This document shows, piece after piece, positions 8,901-16,054 of a stretch of DNA of 31,077 bases. Source of the stretch: an uncultured Lachnospiraceae bacterium. Lineage in GTDB: Bacteria > Bacillota > Clostridia > Lachnospirales > Lachnospiraceae. Both the position numbers and the translations under genes were made by a program. The notes beneath the pieces are model-generated. The model did no database searches, had not been told where the DNA came from, and saw nothing but the letters and a program-made list of their open reading frames with translations. Numbering within the stretch: position 1 is the first letter of the stretch; the number at the start of each line of letters is the position of its first letter. The DNA lies in assembly GCA_910576975.1 (NCBI GenBank), contig CAJTJY010000031.1, positions 249-31,325 of the forward strand, given 5' to 3'.

Positions 8901-10022
8901 TACGGCGGATTTGTAGAGATACTGGATGAAAATCCAAATCCTGTTGAACCGGCAAAAGTAAGCAATAAAGATGCGATGGCAGATAGCAATGTGGGTCTGT
9001 TGATGGAAGTATCTGGAACGGTAAGCAGAGTGCATGAGACGTCTGGCGTGATTGACCGGATTTATGTGAAAGATGCTGCCGGGGATGAAGCATGTGTATA
9101 CATCAATGGCTACATCTGGAATTCCAAGACGCAGAACTATCACTTTGGCAGCGCTGGAACATCTGTCAAGGCAGGTGACAAGGTTACGGCTGTCGGCATT
9201 GGCTCCATTGACGTAGACGAACTGGGTGAAGTAGAATTCTTGCACCGCCTCCGTGTACGTGACAGGGCGGAAATTGATGTTTTGCCGTCTTCCGTAGAGG
9301 CAACGGATGTGAAACTTAATAAGAGCACGCTTTCTGTATATGTCGGAAAGACGTCACAGCTTAGCGCAACCATATTGCCTTCTGATGCGACTGATAAGAA
9401 TGTCACCTGGACCACTTCAGATAAGAGTGTGGCAACTGTAACCAGCTCTGGCTTGGTGAAAGGTGTAAAAGCAGGGAAAGCAACCATTAAGGCGACGACG
9501 TCAAATGGAAAATCTGCGGCTTGCGTGGTAACGGTCAAAAAGCATACGGTAACCTTAAAGAGCAAGACGGCGACCATTTGCAAAGGCAAAACAGTAAGCA
9601 TTAAGATTAAGAGCAAGTCTCTGAGTACGGATAAGGTGAAATCCTATAAGAGCGATAAGACAAAGATAGCCACTGTAAGTAGCAAGGGAGTGGTAAAGGG
9701 AAAGAAAGCTGGAAAGGCGAAGATTACCGTAACCATGAAGAGCGGTGCAAAGGCAACCTTTACTGTGACTGTTAAGAATCCTTCTGTGACATTGAAGAAG
9801 AAGTCAGCTACGGTTAAAGTGGGTAAGACGGCTAAGATTCAGATTAAGAAGAAATTCCCATCAAGCGATAAGGTGAAATCTTATAAGAGCAACAAGCCGA
9901 AGATAGCTACCGTAAGCAACAAGGGAGTGGTAAAAGGAAAGAAAGCCGGAAAGGCAAATATCACTGTGACCATGAAGAGCGGTGCAAAGGCAACCTTTAA
10001 GGTAACAGTAAAGAAAAAATAA
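2946..10022 (+). CDS. Giant secreted PHP-domain phosphoesterase with OB-fold and Ig-like repeats
   Basis: A 2358-residue exported protein. A signal peptide (KKKQRKR, then a hydrophobic core at residues 11-25) is probably cleaved near residue 35. Five lectin-like modules, each opening with a YxIYN-like strand, start near residues 70, 228, 392, 543 and 719. Two Ig-like regions (about 890-1080) follow. A PHP/CehA-McbA-type metallohydrolase domain (about 1080-1320) has candidate metal ligands H1087, H1089, D1121, H1122, E1188, H1197, H1252, H1307, D1315 and H1317. Two near-identical units (1461-2117) each join a CARDB-like domain to an OB-fold region resembling YhcR-type domains. Three Ig-like domains (2117-2199 Big_2 type, 2200-2277, 2278-2358) end the protein. 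The last two are rich in Lys and Ser/Thr. There is no LPXTG signal or final membrane anchor. PHP domains hydrolyse phosphoesters; the substrate here is unknown, and nucleic acid or nucleotides are a guess from the OB folds and the neighbouring salvage genes. Confidence 0.85.
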   Translation: MEKKKQRKRLYALLMAFFVFVTTVAGNGTSLYLNAENLPEDSVSAQEDESLDTATLVTSTDGLKKAAADGKKIVLYSPKAQQALTAKTSANGKGLAGTEVSPTDGKVMVPDDAVRMNVEVKAAEGEKPEAYSFSYPSGEKTLFLTSGPTGSTLTFEEAASDYSLWNLAEVENKEGTYFIDNANAIYHDDKNNVDKIQSLEYYNGFTTYSKGTTDIYQFQFYVVEEATVGYVIYNKEYKKALSSNSSSNANFLAGVDLEESFATVKDTEVWKINETGTDGEVNIVTYKDGRKLSMKAEKSDTLLDQVNDIWTMQEQEDGSYYIVNVARKAGGGNNHTLEWYAKNNYFSSYNPEASQQNVNDYRMTLIPVTRSQIEAAGPEEPEPEDTIVSTKNYVIYNPEHKVALSSVYSGFYNKSVPMESTFTTVVETEVWKVNTHQSGNVTISAYTGKGNLAMGDSFASTPLDEKNDKWKLIAQEDGSYYIENVVRAGYTLQYQADKGTYSGFNKIEAGKEGDFKMQLLEVQESQIEKLPEEPPREPVMEDGDYFIYSQKAEGVMRYILTGGAASQVPAVPTEDGKADFGDGDGTGAAVFHFEWQSESQTYLIKCGTEYLSLDTSNNARLLYRSEKAMNTKTNGSYWIIQRNEELNGYTIMNDTAKSSGADVYLEYYPSSGFCAYTIKDSVTDIYIFDFLDATGVANDGGHVGTKPDLVALPEVGKTYAIYNESGASIIGGQADAIDGSAATLAAAITTKKEDGTLSLGNGGLIFTLEKEGDYYLLENKGKYLATNTKEELLLLTKEECAAAELETDYKWELAATEDGLGITIKSATIRYNGNAPIFVEYFSGGFSGYSFKAGQPEIFTFQFVECNDEYGLGYVVNPKVVFNSLAEANQDVDFDATFTLDDMGTPSELKAEVTFEDNTKKTYTPSMDEPKEQGEVVKTGKVTVPKADLVGHTEMTVVISVTSELEGNEISYSGTRKVAIHDEPLILSVSPAPNSSTGTQKRPTISVVYANIGDNAEAKLAFNGKEGLAMVHDAASKSYNYTPDTALVDNKYTAEITITRQDGKKVSRSWSFYIGEAGYKVKFGQIHSHTAEYSDGSGTLENAYEHAKNNADDMDYLIVTDHSNYFDTTGSATKDSIYDDAASSINKGTGEYPGADASKNLNLWQEAKATAAYYDKQSADFVAGFGYEMTWSGGPGHINVFNSKGIVSRNNAELNNKKDNSGMLAFYDLVVDADNKKATSTGNGNISAQFNHPGTTFGFFDSFTGLTPERDKVMTLIEVGNGDGAVGGTGYFPSYEYYDMCLSLGWHVAPTNGQDNHKGAWGSISPTRTVALTENFSEDGVYEAMNQRRVYSTEDQNLTMIYTLDDYQQGSIIENYDKDTVTLNVSLSDEDQEALGKVYVVGEGGKILNEKNPEEVSGNTADLTITLDNTSPYYYIKVVQADGDIAVSAPIWVADVSANKVKVKAAVTDVVNEDGSSPVENKETSIKSTLTNGESQSVNLISYSVAVDGETVKDETLNEALAAGAEKEIACPWTPAKYGAHKVTINYVVKVNGEQHNITASKNIHVQGTNYNTVSAISETKTAQEGEEFTVEGIITANTSGFDQNTAFFDCTYVQDATGGINIFPLSGNYKIGQKVRVHGGITYYCGEIELNLSEDYGGFVEILDENPNPVDPTKVSSKDAMADSNVGLLMEVSGTVSRVHEASGVIDRIYVQDAAGDEACVYINGYIWNSKTQNYDFGSDGTTVKEGDKVTAVGIGSIDVDELGEAEFLHRLRVRDRAEINVLPSSEEVKVEAAVTDVVNEDGSSPVENKETLIKSTITNKGEQSVNLISYSVSVDGETVKDETVNESLAAGAEKEIACPWTPAKPGDHKVAINYVVEANGEQHNVAADKDIYVQAANNDAISAISETKTAQQGEEFTIEGIITANTSGHDQNTAFLDCTYVQDATGGINIFPLSGDYKVGQKVRVHGGITSYCGEVKLNLSEDYGGFVEILDENPNPVEPAKVSNKDAMADSNVGLLMEVSGTVSRVHETSGVIDRIYVKDAAGDEACVYINGYIWNSKTQNYHFGSAGTSVKAGDKVTAVGIGSIDVDELGEVEFLHRLRVRDRAEIDVLPSSVEATDVKLNKSTLSVYVGKTSQLSATILPSDATDKNVTWTTSDKSVATVTSSGLVKGVKAGKATIKATTSNGKSAACVVTVKKHTVTLKSKTATICKGKTVSIKIKSKSLSTDKVKSYKSDKTKIATVSSKGVVKGKKAGKAKITVTMKSGAKATFTVTVKNPSVTLKKKSATVKVGKTAKIQIKKKFPSSDKVKSYKSNKPKIATVSNKGVVKGKKAGKANITVTMKSGAKATFKVTVKKK
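7326..8312 (+). repeat. Long tandem repeat, copy 1 (CARDB-like plus OB-fold unit)
   Basis: First copy of a 987-nt (329-codon) direct repeat inside the PHP protein gene, residues 1461-1789. It begins at VKVKAAVTDVVNEDGSS and ends near EINVLPSSEE. The copies are aligned without any length difference: the GATGTCGTT at 7350 recurs exactly 987 nt later. Confidence 0.93.
8313..9296 (+). repeat. Long tandem repeat, copy 2
   Basis: Second copy of the 329-codon unit, residues 1790-2117. By eye the OB-fold part (about 212 residues) differs from copy 1 at about 21 positions, mostly conservative (for example N/D, I/V, E/Q). This indicates a recent duplication or ongoing homogenisation. Confidence 0.93.
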
Positions 10023-10043
10023 AAATTAAAAGCCTGTAACGGG

Positions 10044-10095
10044 AGCTGCTGCAAAGGCAGACGAATTGTCTGCCCAAGCGGCAGCTTTGTTCTTA
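10044..10095 (+). terminator. Terminator of the PHP protein gene
   Basis: Nested hairpin 21 nt after the stop. The outer stem is AGCTGCTGC (10044-10052) with GCGGCAGCT (10078-10086). The inner stem is GGCAGAC (10056-10062) with GTCTGCC (10068-10074) around a GAATT loop. TTTGTTCTT follows. Confidence 0.85.
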
Positions 10096-10120
10096 TAGGA
10101 AATTTTAGTTGAAATAACCG

Positions 10121-10191
10121 AATAAAAATAAAAAATGGCAAAAGGATACCGCAAAATCGTCTGTTCTGAGGATTTTGCGGTATCCTTTTGC
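10121..10191 (-). terminator. Terminator of the pyrG-yibE/F operon
   Basis: A perfect 21-bp inverted repeat (10138-10158 and 10171-10191) with a 12-nt loop lies just beyond the minus-strand yibE/F stop. Read on the minus strand it is followed by a T-rich run (complement of the A-rich 10121-10135). It probably also isolates this operon from the converging PHP gene. Confidence 0.9.
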
Positions 10192-10206
10192 TATGTATCT
10201 GTCATA

Positions 10207-11421
10207 TTAATTTTTATGTGTATAGAAGAATGTGCCGATCCATACCGTCAGCGGCACAGAAACAATGACGCCGATGCTGCTGGCAATGCCATGCACGACT
10301 TCCGTGGCTACAAGGGTGGAACTGAGCAGCTCGTAGACTGGGACTCCTAAACTGTAGATATAAAGCACCATCAGAAAGCTGCTGCCCACAAATGCGAGAA
10401 TCAGGGTGTTTGTCATCGTTCCGATCATGTCACGTCCGATATTCATGCCAGATCTCCATAAATCTTTCCTTGTGAGGCTGGAATTGACAGATGTCAGCTC
10501 CTGCATAGAGGAAGAGATGCTCATGGCGACGTCCATGACTGCGCCCAGGGTAGAAATTATCATGCCCCCGATCAAAAGGCCGCTGAGCTGAATAGGCGTG
10601 CCTTTTTGCTTTAATTGCAACAATGCGTCTACATATTCTCCCATGCGCATGCCGTCGACTTTGACGAGCCATTGGGCAAGAAGTCCGAAAAGCACTGCTA
10701 GGGCAAGTCCAGCGAAAGTGCCTAGCATGGCGCAAGCTGATTTCTTTGTTACGCCTGCGATAAAAATAAAGCTTACCACTGCGACATACACACAGACAAA
10801 GAATGTCGTGATCAGAGTGGGGAACCCTTTCATTAACAAAGGAATTAAGACGAAAATCAGGCACAGCACGGTAAAAGCAAGGCCGAGCAGAGACTGTAGC
10901 CCTTTTTTTCGTCCGATGATCACAGTGATAGCGACAAAGCCTGCAAGAATCAACATAATATGAAAGGTACGGTTAAATTCATAAACCGTTATGCTGTTTA
11001 CTTCCTGGTCAGTGGTAAAGATAGACACTACTACGGGATCTCCTTCGGAAAGACGGGTGCCGTAAAGAGCGCCTAGATAACTTATCGCCGACATGGTCAT
11101 GCCTTTATATTGTCCTGAGTTGATCTTTACCATCAGGGATTGATTTCCGGTATATTTCCCTTCGAATATTTCACTTGGCTCGGTAGTGTCTTCTGTGACT
11201 GACAGCACGGTGGCAAGTTCATATTCTGAGTACGAAGAGTGGCCTTCCGTGGCTGAAATATCTTCCTTTCCAGACTGCGCATAAAAGTAAAAGCAGAAAA
11301 ACAGGACGGCGCAGAGGAACAAGGCAAGGAAATTCCAACGATTGTTTTTGACCCAGCGGATCAATGGATTCCCACGTTTAGAGGGATTGTCTTTCTTCAT
11401 TTGCTTTGGCGTGTTACTCAT
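10207..11421 (-). CDS. YibE/F family membrane protein
   Basis: A 404-residue polytopic membrane protein. An N-terminal membrane segment (WNFLALFLCAVLFFCFYFYA, about residues 29-48) is followed by an extracytoplasmic domain of about 115 residues. Then come seven or so hydrophobic segments in the YibE/F region, including GGMIISTLGAVMDVAMSISS and LWRSGMNIGRDMIGTMTNT, the most conserved parts of this family. The molecular function of YibE/F proteins is not known; they look like transporters or channels. The start is the ATG at 11419-11421 with AGGAGA just upstream, overlapping the pyrG stop by 8 nt, so expression is probably coupled to CTP synthase. It ends next to a strong hairpin terminator. 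Confidence 0.9.
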   Translation of the reverse strand: MSNTPKQMKKDNPSKRGNPLIRWVKNNRWNFLALFLCAVLFFCFYFYAQSGKEDISATEGHSSYSEYELATVLSVTEDTTEPSEIFEGKYTGNQSLMVKINSGQYKGMTMSAISYLGALYGTRLSEGDPVVVSIFTTDQEVNSITVYEFNRTFHIMLILAGFVAITVIIGRKKGLQSLLGLAFTVLCLIFVLIPLLMKGFPTLITTFFVCVYVAVVSFIFIAGVTKKSACAMLGTFAGLALAVLFGLLAQWLVKVDGMRMGEYVDALLQLKQKGTPIQLSGLLIGGMIISTLGAVMDVAMSISSSMQELTSVNSSLTRKDLWRSGMNIGRDMIGTMTNTLILAFVGSSFLMVLYIYSLGVPVYELLSSTLVATEVVHGIASSIGVIVSVPLTVWIGTFFYTHKN

Positions 11422-13027
11422 GTTCTCTCCTGTTCTTTACTGCGGCTTCCACAAATCCTTTAAACAGGGGATGCGGCCGGTTGGGCCTGGACTTTAGTTC
11501 CGGGTGAGCCTGGGTAGCGACAAACCATGGATGATCAGAAATCTCTATCATTTCCACGATCCTGCCGTCCGGCGAAAGACCGCAAAGGCTCATGCCGTGT
11601 TCCGTAAGAACAGAGCGGTAATCATTGTTGACCTCATAGCGGTGACGGTGTCTTTCGTGTATCGTTTCTTCTCCGTAGACTCGAAATGCTTTGGAAGCCT
11701 TGTCCAAGATGCAAGGATAAGAACCAAGGCGCAGCGTTCCGCCGATGTCTTCCACGTCGTTTTGATCTGGCATCAATGCGATCACTGGATGGGTGGTGTT
11801 GGGATCTAGCTCAATGCTGTGAGCGTCATGAAAACCGCAGGCATGGCGGGCATGTTCAATGATCGCTACCTGCATCCCAAGACAGAGTCCAAGGTAGGGA
11901 ATTTTACGTTCGCGGGCAAATCGGGCTGCGGTAATCATGCCCTCTACCCCCCGGTCGCCAAACCCGCCTGGAACGAGGATTCCCTGCATGTTTCCAAGAA
12001 TTTCTTCTACATTATCTTCATGGAGCAATTCGGAATTCACCCATTTGATATTTACGGTGGCACGTTCTGCAATTCCTCCATGTTTTAAAGCTTCCACAAC
12101 AGAAATATAAGCATCGTGCAGCGCCGTATATTTTCCCACTAGCGCTATATCTACTTCTTTATCTGGATGACGCAGGGCGTCTACCATGTCAATCCAGTCT
12201 GTGAGATCGGGCTGGGGGCATTCTAAATGAAGGCGTTCGCAGGCTACCTGGGCAAGATTTTCTTTTTCCATGGCAAGCGGCGCCTCATAGAGATATTCCA
12301 CGTCTAGATTCTGCAAAACCCGGCTGGAGGGAACATTACAAAATAAGGCAATTTTGTCTTTGATTCCCTGGTCTAAAGGATGTTCAGAACGGCAAACAAT
12401 AATATCGGGCTGAATACCCATGCCCTGCAGCTCTTTTACGCTTGCCTGTGTGGGCTTTGTCTTCATTTCGCCAGAGGCGCTAATGTAGGGAATCAGGGTT
12501 ACATGGATCAGGATGGCGTTCTCATGTCCGATTTCATGCTGAAATTGACGGATGGATTCCAAAAACGGCTGGCTTTCCATATCTCCGACCGTCCCGCCTA
12601 CTTCGATAATGGCAATGTGCGTGTCTTTCGTGGTAAAATTCCGGTAAAAACGGCTTTTGATCTCGTTGGTAATATGAGGAATTACCTGAACTGTCCCGCC
12701 TCCGTAATCGCCCCGGCGTTCTTTTTGCAACACGGACCAATATACTTTTCCAGTGGTGACATTGGAATTTTTTCCTAAATTTTCATCAATAAAGCGTTCA
12801 TAATGTCCAAGATCCAGATCTGTTTCAGCGCCGTCGTCGGTGACGAAGACCTCTCCATGCTGAATAGGATTCATGGTTCCTGGATCGATATTGATATAGG
12901 GATCAAATTTCTGCATGGTAACTTTGTAGCCGCGCGCTTTCAGCAGGCGTCCTAGGGAAGCTGCTGTAATTCCCTTTCCCAGGCCAGATACGACGCCGCC
13001 AGTGACAAAGACGTATTTTACGGACAT
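11414..13027 (-). CDS. pyrG: CTP synthase
   Basis: Makes CTP from UTP, ATP and glutamine, the last step of pyrimidine nucleotide synthesis. The protein has 537 residues, the normal length. The N-terminal synthetase domain shows FVTGGVVSGLGKGITAASLG (P-loop), QKFDPYINIDPGTMNPIQHG, and DDGAETDLDLGHYERF. The C-terminal glutaminase domain shows the nucleophile in GLCLGMQ and the HPE triad part in TQAHPELKSRP. The ATG at 13025-13027 has AAGGAGGG upstream. It is the first gene of a two-gene minus-strand operon with yibE/F. The leader does not show an obvious G-run start or attenuator like that of Bacillus pyrG. Confidence 0.98.
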   Translation of the reverse strand: MSVKYVFVTGGVVSGLGKGITAASLGRLLKARGYKVTMQKFDPYINIDPGTMNPIQHGEVFVTDDGAETDLDLGHYERFIDENLGKNSNVTTGKVYWSVLQKERRGDYGGGTVQVIPHITNEIKSRFYRNFTTKDTHIAIIEVGGTVGDMESQPFLESIRQFQHEIGHENAILIHVTLIPYISASGEMKTKPTQASVKELQGMGIQPDIIVCRSEHPLDQGIKDKIALFCNVPSSRVLQNLDVEYLYEAPLAMEKENLAQVACERLHLECPQPDLTDWIDMVDALRHPDKEVDIALVGKYTALHDAYISVVEALKHGGIAERATVNIKWVNSELLHEDNVEEILGNMQGILVPGGFGDRGVEGMITAARFARERKIPYLGLCLGMQVAIIEHARHACGFHDAHSIELDPNTTHPVIALMPDQNDVEDIGGTLRLGSYPCILDKASKAFRVYGEETIHERHRHRYEVNNDYRSVLTEHGMSLCGLSPDGRIVEMIEISDHPWFVATQAHPELKSRPNRPHPLFKGFVEAAVKNRREHE

Positions 13028-13085
13028 AGTAGCCCTCCTTATACTTTTCTTTCTTATTTTATGTAGCGTTCTCGATAACTAGTAT

Positions 13086-13114
13086 ATTATACAACCTAAG
13101 TGAAAAGAAATCCA
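13086..13114 (-). promoter_or_regulatory. Possible pyrG promoter
   Basis: On the minus strand a perfect TATAAT lies at 13091-13086, about 60 nt before the pyrG ATG. The -35 position 17 nt away (TGGATT, 13114-13109) fits poorly. Confidence 0.45.
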
Positions 13115-13179
13115 GGACTTTTACAGAAAAGTTTATAAAAACTTTAGAAATATTGTAGAAAAGTTTAGAAAGAAATAGG

Positions 13180-13208
13180 TTGCTTTTCGAAGGAATTGCA
13201 CATATAAT
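13180..13208 (+). promoter_or_regulatory. Likely ftsH promoter
   Basis: TTGCTT (13180-13185), a 17-nt spacer and a perfect TATAAT (13203-13208) lie 38 nt before the ftsH ATG. The ribosome site is AGGAGGAA. The region between pyrG and ftsH (13028-13245) is AT-rich and holds this and the divergent pyrG promoter. Confidence 0.6.
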
Positions 13209-13245
13209 AAAAAGGAGCTTGTTTGCGATATTCAGGAGGAAATAG

Positions 13246-16047
13246 ATGGAGAACAAAGGAAACAATAACAATCATGGAAATGGCGGTAATAACAATAATA
13301 ACGGCGGAAATAACCGGAATGGCATGACGGTTATGATTTTTATACTTGCCGCGCTTCTGGTTCTGTTTTTAACAAGCTTGTTGAACAGTTGTGCCAGGGA
13401 CGCTACCAATAAGGAGATTTCGTATTCGGAATTTGTCAGCTTGGTAGAAAATGACAAGGTGGAGGAGGTAACATTTACTTCCAACAAAATTAAAATCAAA
13501 CCCAAGACCGAGAATAAATTATACCGTATCACATATTACACGGCGCAGCTAAATGACGAGGCATTGCTGCCGCTGCTAAGAGAGCATGGAGTTAAGTTCA
13601 GCGGCACGGTGGAGGACATGTCCTCGGTCATCCTTTGGAACATGGTCAGCTATATCCTGCCCCTTGTGCTGGTATGGGTGCTGTTGTATTTTCTAATTTT
13701 CCGTAAAATGGGAGGAGGCGGCGTCATGGGCGTTGGCAAATCCACTGCAAAGGTTTATGTGGAGAAGTCCACAGGCGTGACCTTTAAGGATGTTGCCGGT
13801 CAGAACGAGGCGAAAGACTCTCTGCAGGAGGTTGTCGATTTTCTGCATAACCCAAAGAAATATACGGAAATAGGCGCAAAATTGCCCAAAGGGGCTTTGC
13901 TTGTGGGACCTCCTGGAACTGGAAAGACGTTGCTTGCAAAAGCAGTGGCAGGAGAGGCGAACGTGCCATTTTTCTCTCTGGCAGGATCTGATTTTGTAGA
14001 AATGTTTGTGGGCGTGGGAGCCTCCCGTGTCCGGGATTTGTTTAAGGAAGCACAGAAGCAGGCTCCATGCATTATTTTTATTGATGAGATTGATGCGATT
14101 GGAAAAAGTCGTGATACCAGATACGGCGGCAATGACGAGCGGGAACAGACACTGAATCAGCTTTTGGCGGAGATGGACGGATTTGACACTTCCAAGGGGC
14201 TTCTGATTCTTGCTGCTACCAACCGCCCGGAAGTATTGGACAAGGCGCTGCTGCGTCCAGGACGGTTTGACCGCAGGATCATTGTAGATAAGCCAGATCT
14301 CAAAGGACGTGTGGAGACGCTGAAAGTACATGCTAAAAACGTGCTGATGGATGAGACTGTAGATTTAGATGCAATTGCTCTTGCCACTTCTGGAGCTGTG
14401 GGGTCCGATCTTGCTAATATGATCAATGAAGCGGCGATCAACGCAGTAAAGGATGGAAGAAAATATGTAAATCAGGGTGATCTCTTTGAGTCTGTAGAAG
14501 TGGTAATTGCAGGTAAAGAGAAGAAAGACCGCATTATGGGACCCAAAGAGAAAGAGATGGTTGCGTACCACGAAGTCGGACATGCACTGGTAACGGCGTT
14601 GCAAAAAGATACAGAGCCAGTACAGAAGATTACGATCGTGCCAAGAACGATGGGAGCTTTGGGCTATACGATGCAGGTGCCAGAAGAAGAAAAATTCCTG
14701 ATGACCAAGAACGAGCTGTCTGCCCGGCTTGTCACTTATATGGGCGGACGTGCGGCAGAAGAAATTGTGTTTGACTCTGTGACCACCGGGGCGTCTAATG
14801 ATATTGAGCAGGCCACAAAGATTGCCCGTGCAATGGTGACCCAGTATGGAATGTCGTCCAGATTCGGACTGATGGGGCTGGTGACGATCGAAAATCAATA
14901 TCTTGATGGCAGAGCGAGCCTCAATTGCGGAGAAGATACGGCAGCTCAGATTGATCAGGAAGTTATGCGGATTCTCAAGGAAAGCTACGACGAGGCAGTG
15001 CGCCTCCTTCAGGAAAACAGGGGTATCTTGGATGAGATTTCGCAGCATTTGTATGAAAATGAAACGATTACTGGAAAGGAATTTATGGATATTTTCCGTC
15101 GCTTAAAGAAGATTCAAGAATCAGAAAAGGAGTCAGAGGCTGGCGGGGAAAACGATCTTGAAGAAGCTTTGAAAGTTCGTTTTTCTGAGAAGCCGGCGCA
15201 GCCAAAGTATCTGCAGCGGCAGCAAGAAGCGCTTGCGGAACATATGCCCAGCGAAGAGGAGTCATTTGAAGTAAATACCTTAGAAGAGCCTTTTGATCTG
15301 AGATTGGACAAGGAAGAAGCAAAGGAAGAACCATTCGAGGTAAATACCTTGGAAGAGGATCCGCCAAAGGAGCAGCAACCTTGCAAAGTTTCAGAAATGG
15401 CTGAGGAGGATATTGAGGTAAATACCCTGGATATGCCGCTCGTCAGAGAAGAGATTCTGGAGGTAAATACCTTAGATATGCCGCTCGCCAGGGAAGGGGT
15501 TTTGGAGGTAAATGCCTTGGAAGAATTGGTTGCCAAGGGTGAACCGATTGAGCCGCACATTCAGAAAGCGCCAGAGAAAGAACGCGTAAAGGTTCATAAT
15601 CTCAAAGCTCCTGTAACGGAAGAATCCCCGATTCAAGCGAATACCTTGGAAGAGTTGATCCAGGAAGCAAAATCTTCTAAATCAAATTTGGCAAAAGAGC
15701 CAGAACCAGTAGAAGATGCTTGGGAACGGGCGAAAAAATTAATCTCCATGCAGATAGAGAAAGACGGCAATAAGAAGCAGGAAGCAGATAGCTCCCAAGC
15801 TCTATTGGCAGATCAGGCGAAAGAGAGGGAAGCTGGAATTACGCTTCAGGCAGAGGCTTATATGGATAAGGTTTCCCAACAGAAGCCACAAGTAACGCAT
15901 AGCGCTGTAGTTCAGAAAAAAACGATCGAAGTTATGGCGCAAGCGGGAGCAACCAAGAAGCCTGAGCCATTGTTGGAACAGGAACATAATTCTGCTCCAG
16001 AGGATGGGGAAGATTATCTGGATCAATTGTTGAAGGGAATGAAATGA
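13246..16047 (+). CDS. ftsH: ATP-dependent membrane zinc protease FtsH with long repeat-bearing tail
   Basis: Membrane-bound AAA+ protease that degrades misfolded or regulated membrane and cytosolic proteins. After an Asn/Gly-rich N-terminus (residues 3-26) there are membrane segments at about 28-48 and 128-151, with an outer domain between. The AAA domain has Walker A GPPGTGKT (221-228), Walker B IIFIDEID and the second region of homology ending in RPGRFDRR. The protease site is HEVGH (442-446) with the third zinc ligand D519 in SNDIEQAT. The core ends near residue 620. The protein is 933 residues, about 300 longer than usual. The extra part is acidic and contains eight copies of an approximately 15-residue EVNTLxxP-like repeat (674-804), then a charged, probably disordered stretch. 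The tail is in frame and continuous, so it looks real. uvrC follows 7 nt later. Confidence 0.97.
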   Translation: MENKGNNNNHGNGGNNNNNGGNNRNGMTVMIFILAALLVLFLTSLLNSCARDATNKEISYSEFVSLVENDKVEEVTFTSNKIKIKPKTENKLYRITYYTAQLNDEALLPLLREHGVKFSGTVEDMSSVILWNMVSYILPLVLVWVLLYFLIFRKMGGGGVMGVGKSTAKVYVEKSTGVTFKDVAGQNEAKDSLQEVVDFLHNPKKYTEIGAKLPKGALLVGPPGTGKTLLAKAVAGEANVPFFSLAGSDFVEMFVGVGASRVRDLFKEAQKQAPCIIFIDEIDAIGKSRDTRYGGNDEREQTLNQLLAEMDGFDTSKGLLILAATNRPEVLDKALLRPGRFDRRIIVDKPDLKGRVETLKVHAKNVLMDETVDLDAIALATSGAVGSDLANMINEAAINAVKDGRKYVNQGDLFESVEVVIAGKEKKDRIMGPKEKEMVAYHEVGHALVTALQKDTEPVQKITIVPRTMGALGYTMQVPEEEKFLMTKNELSARLVTYMGGRAAEEIVFDSVTTGASNDIEQATKIARAMVTQYGMSSRFGLMGLVTIENQYLDGRASLNCGEDTAAQIDQEVMRILKESYDEAVRLLQENRGILDEISQHLYENETITGKEFMDIFRRLKKIQESEKESEAGGENDLEEALKVRFSEKPAQPKYLQRQQEALAEHMPSEEESFEVNTLEEPFDLRLDKEEAKEEPFEVNTLEEDPPKEQQPCKVSEMAEEDIEVNTLDMPLVREEILEVNTLDMPLAREGVLEVNALEELVAKGEPIEPHIQKAPEKERVKVHNLKAPVTEESPIQANTLEELIQEAKSSKSNLAKEPEPVEDAWERAKKLISMQIEKDGNKKQEADSSQALLADQAKEREAGITLQAEAYMDKVSQQKPQVTHSAVVQKKTIEVMAQAGATKKPEPLLEQEHNSAPEDGEDYLDQLLKGMK
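15265..15660 (+). repeat. 15-residue repeat in the FtsH tail
   Basis: Copies of [FIL]EVNTL(E/D)xP begin at residues 674, 697, 723, 738, 753, 768 (degenerate IEPHIQKAP), 781 (VKVHNLKAP) and 796 (IQANTLEEL). From 723 on the spacing is 15 residues (45 nt), except one step of 13. The DNA GAGGTAAATACC is shared between the strong copies. Confidence 0.85.
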
Positions 16048-16054
16048 AGAAATC

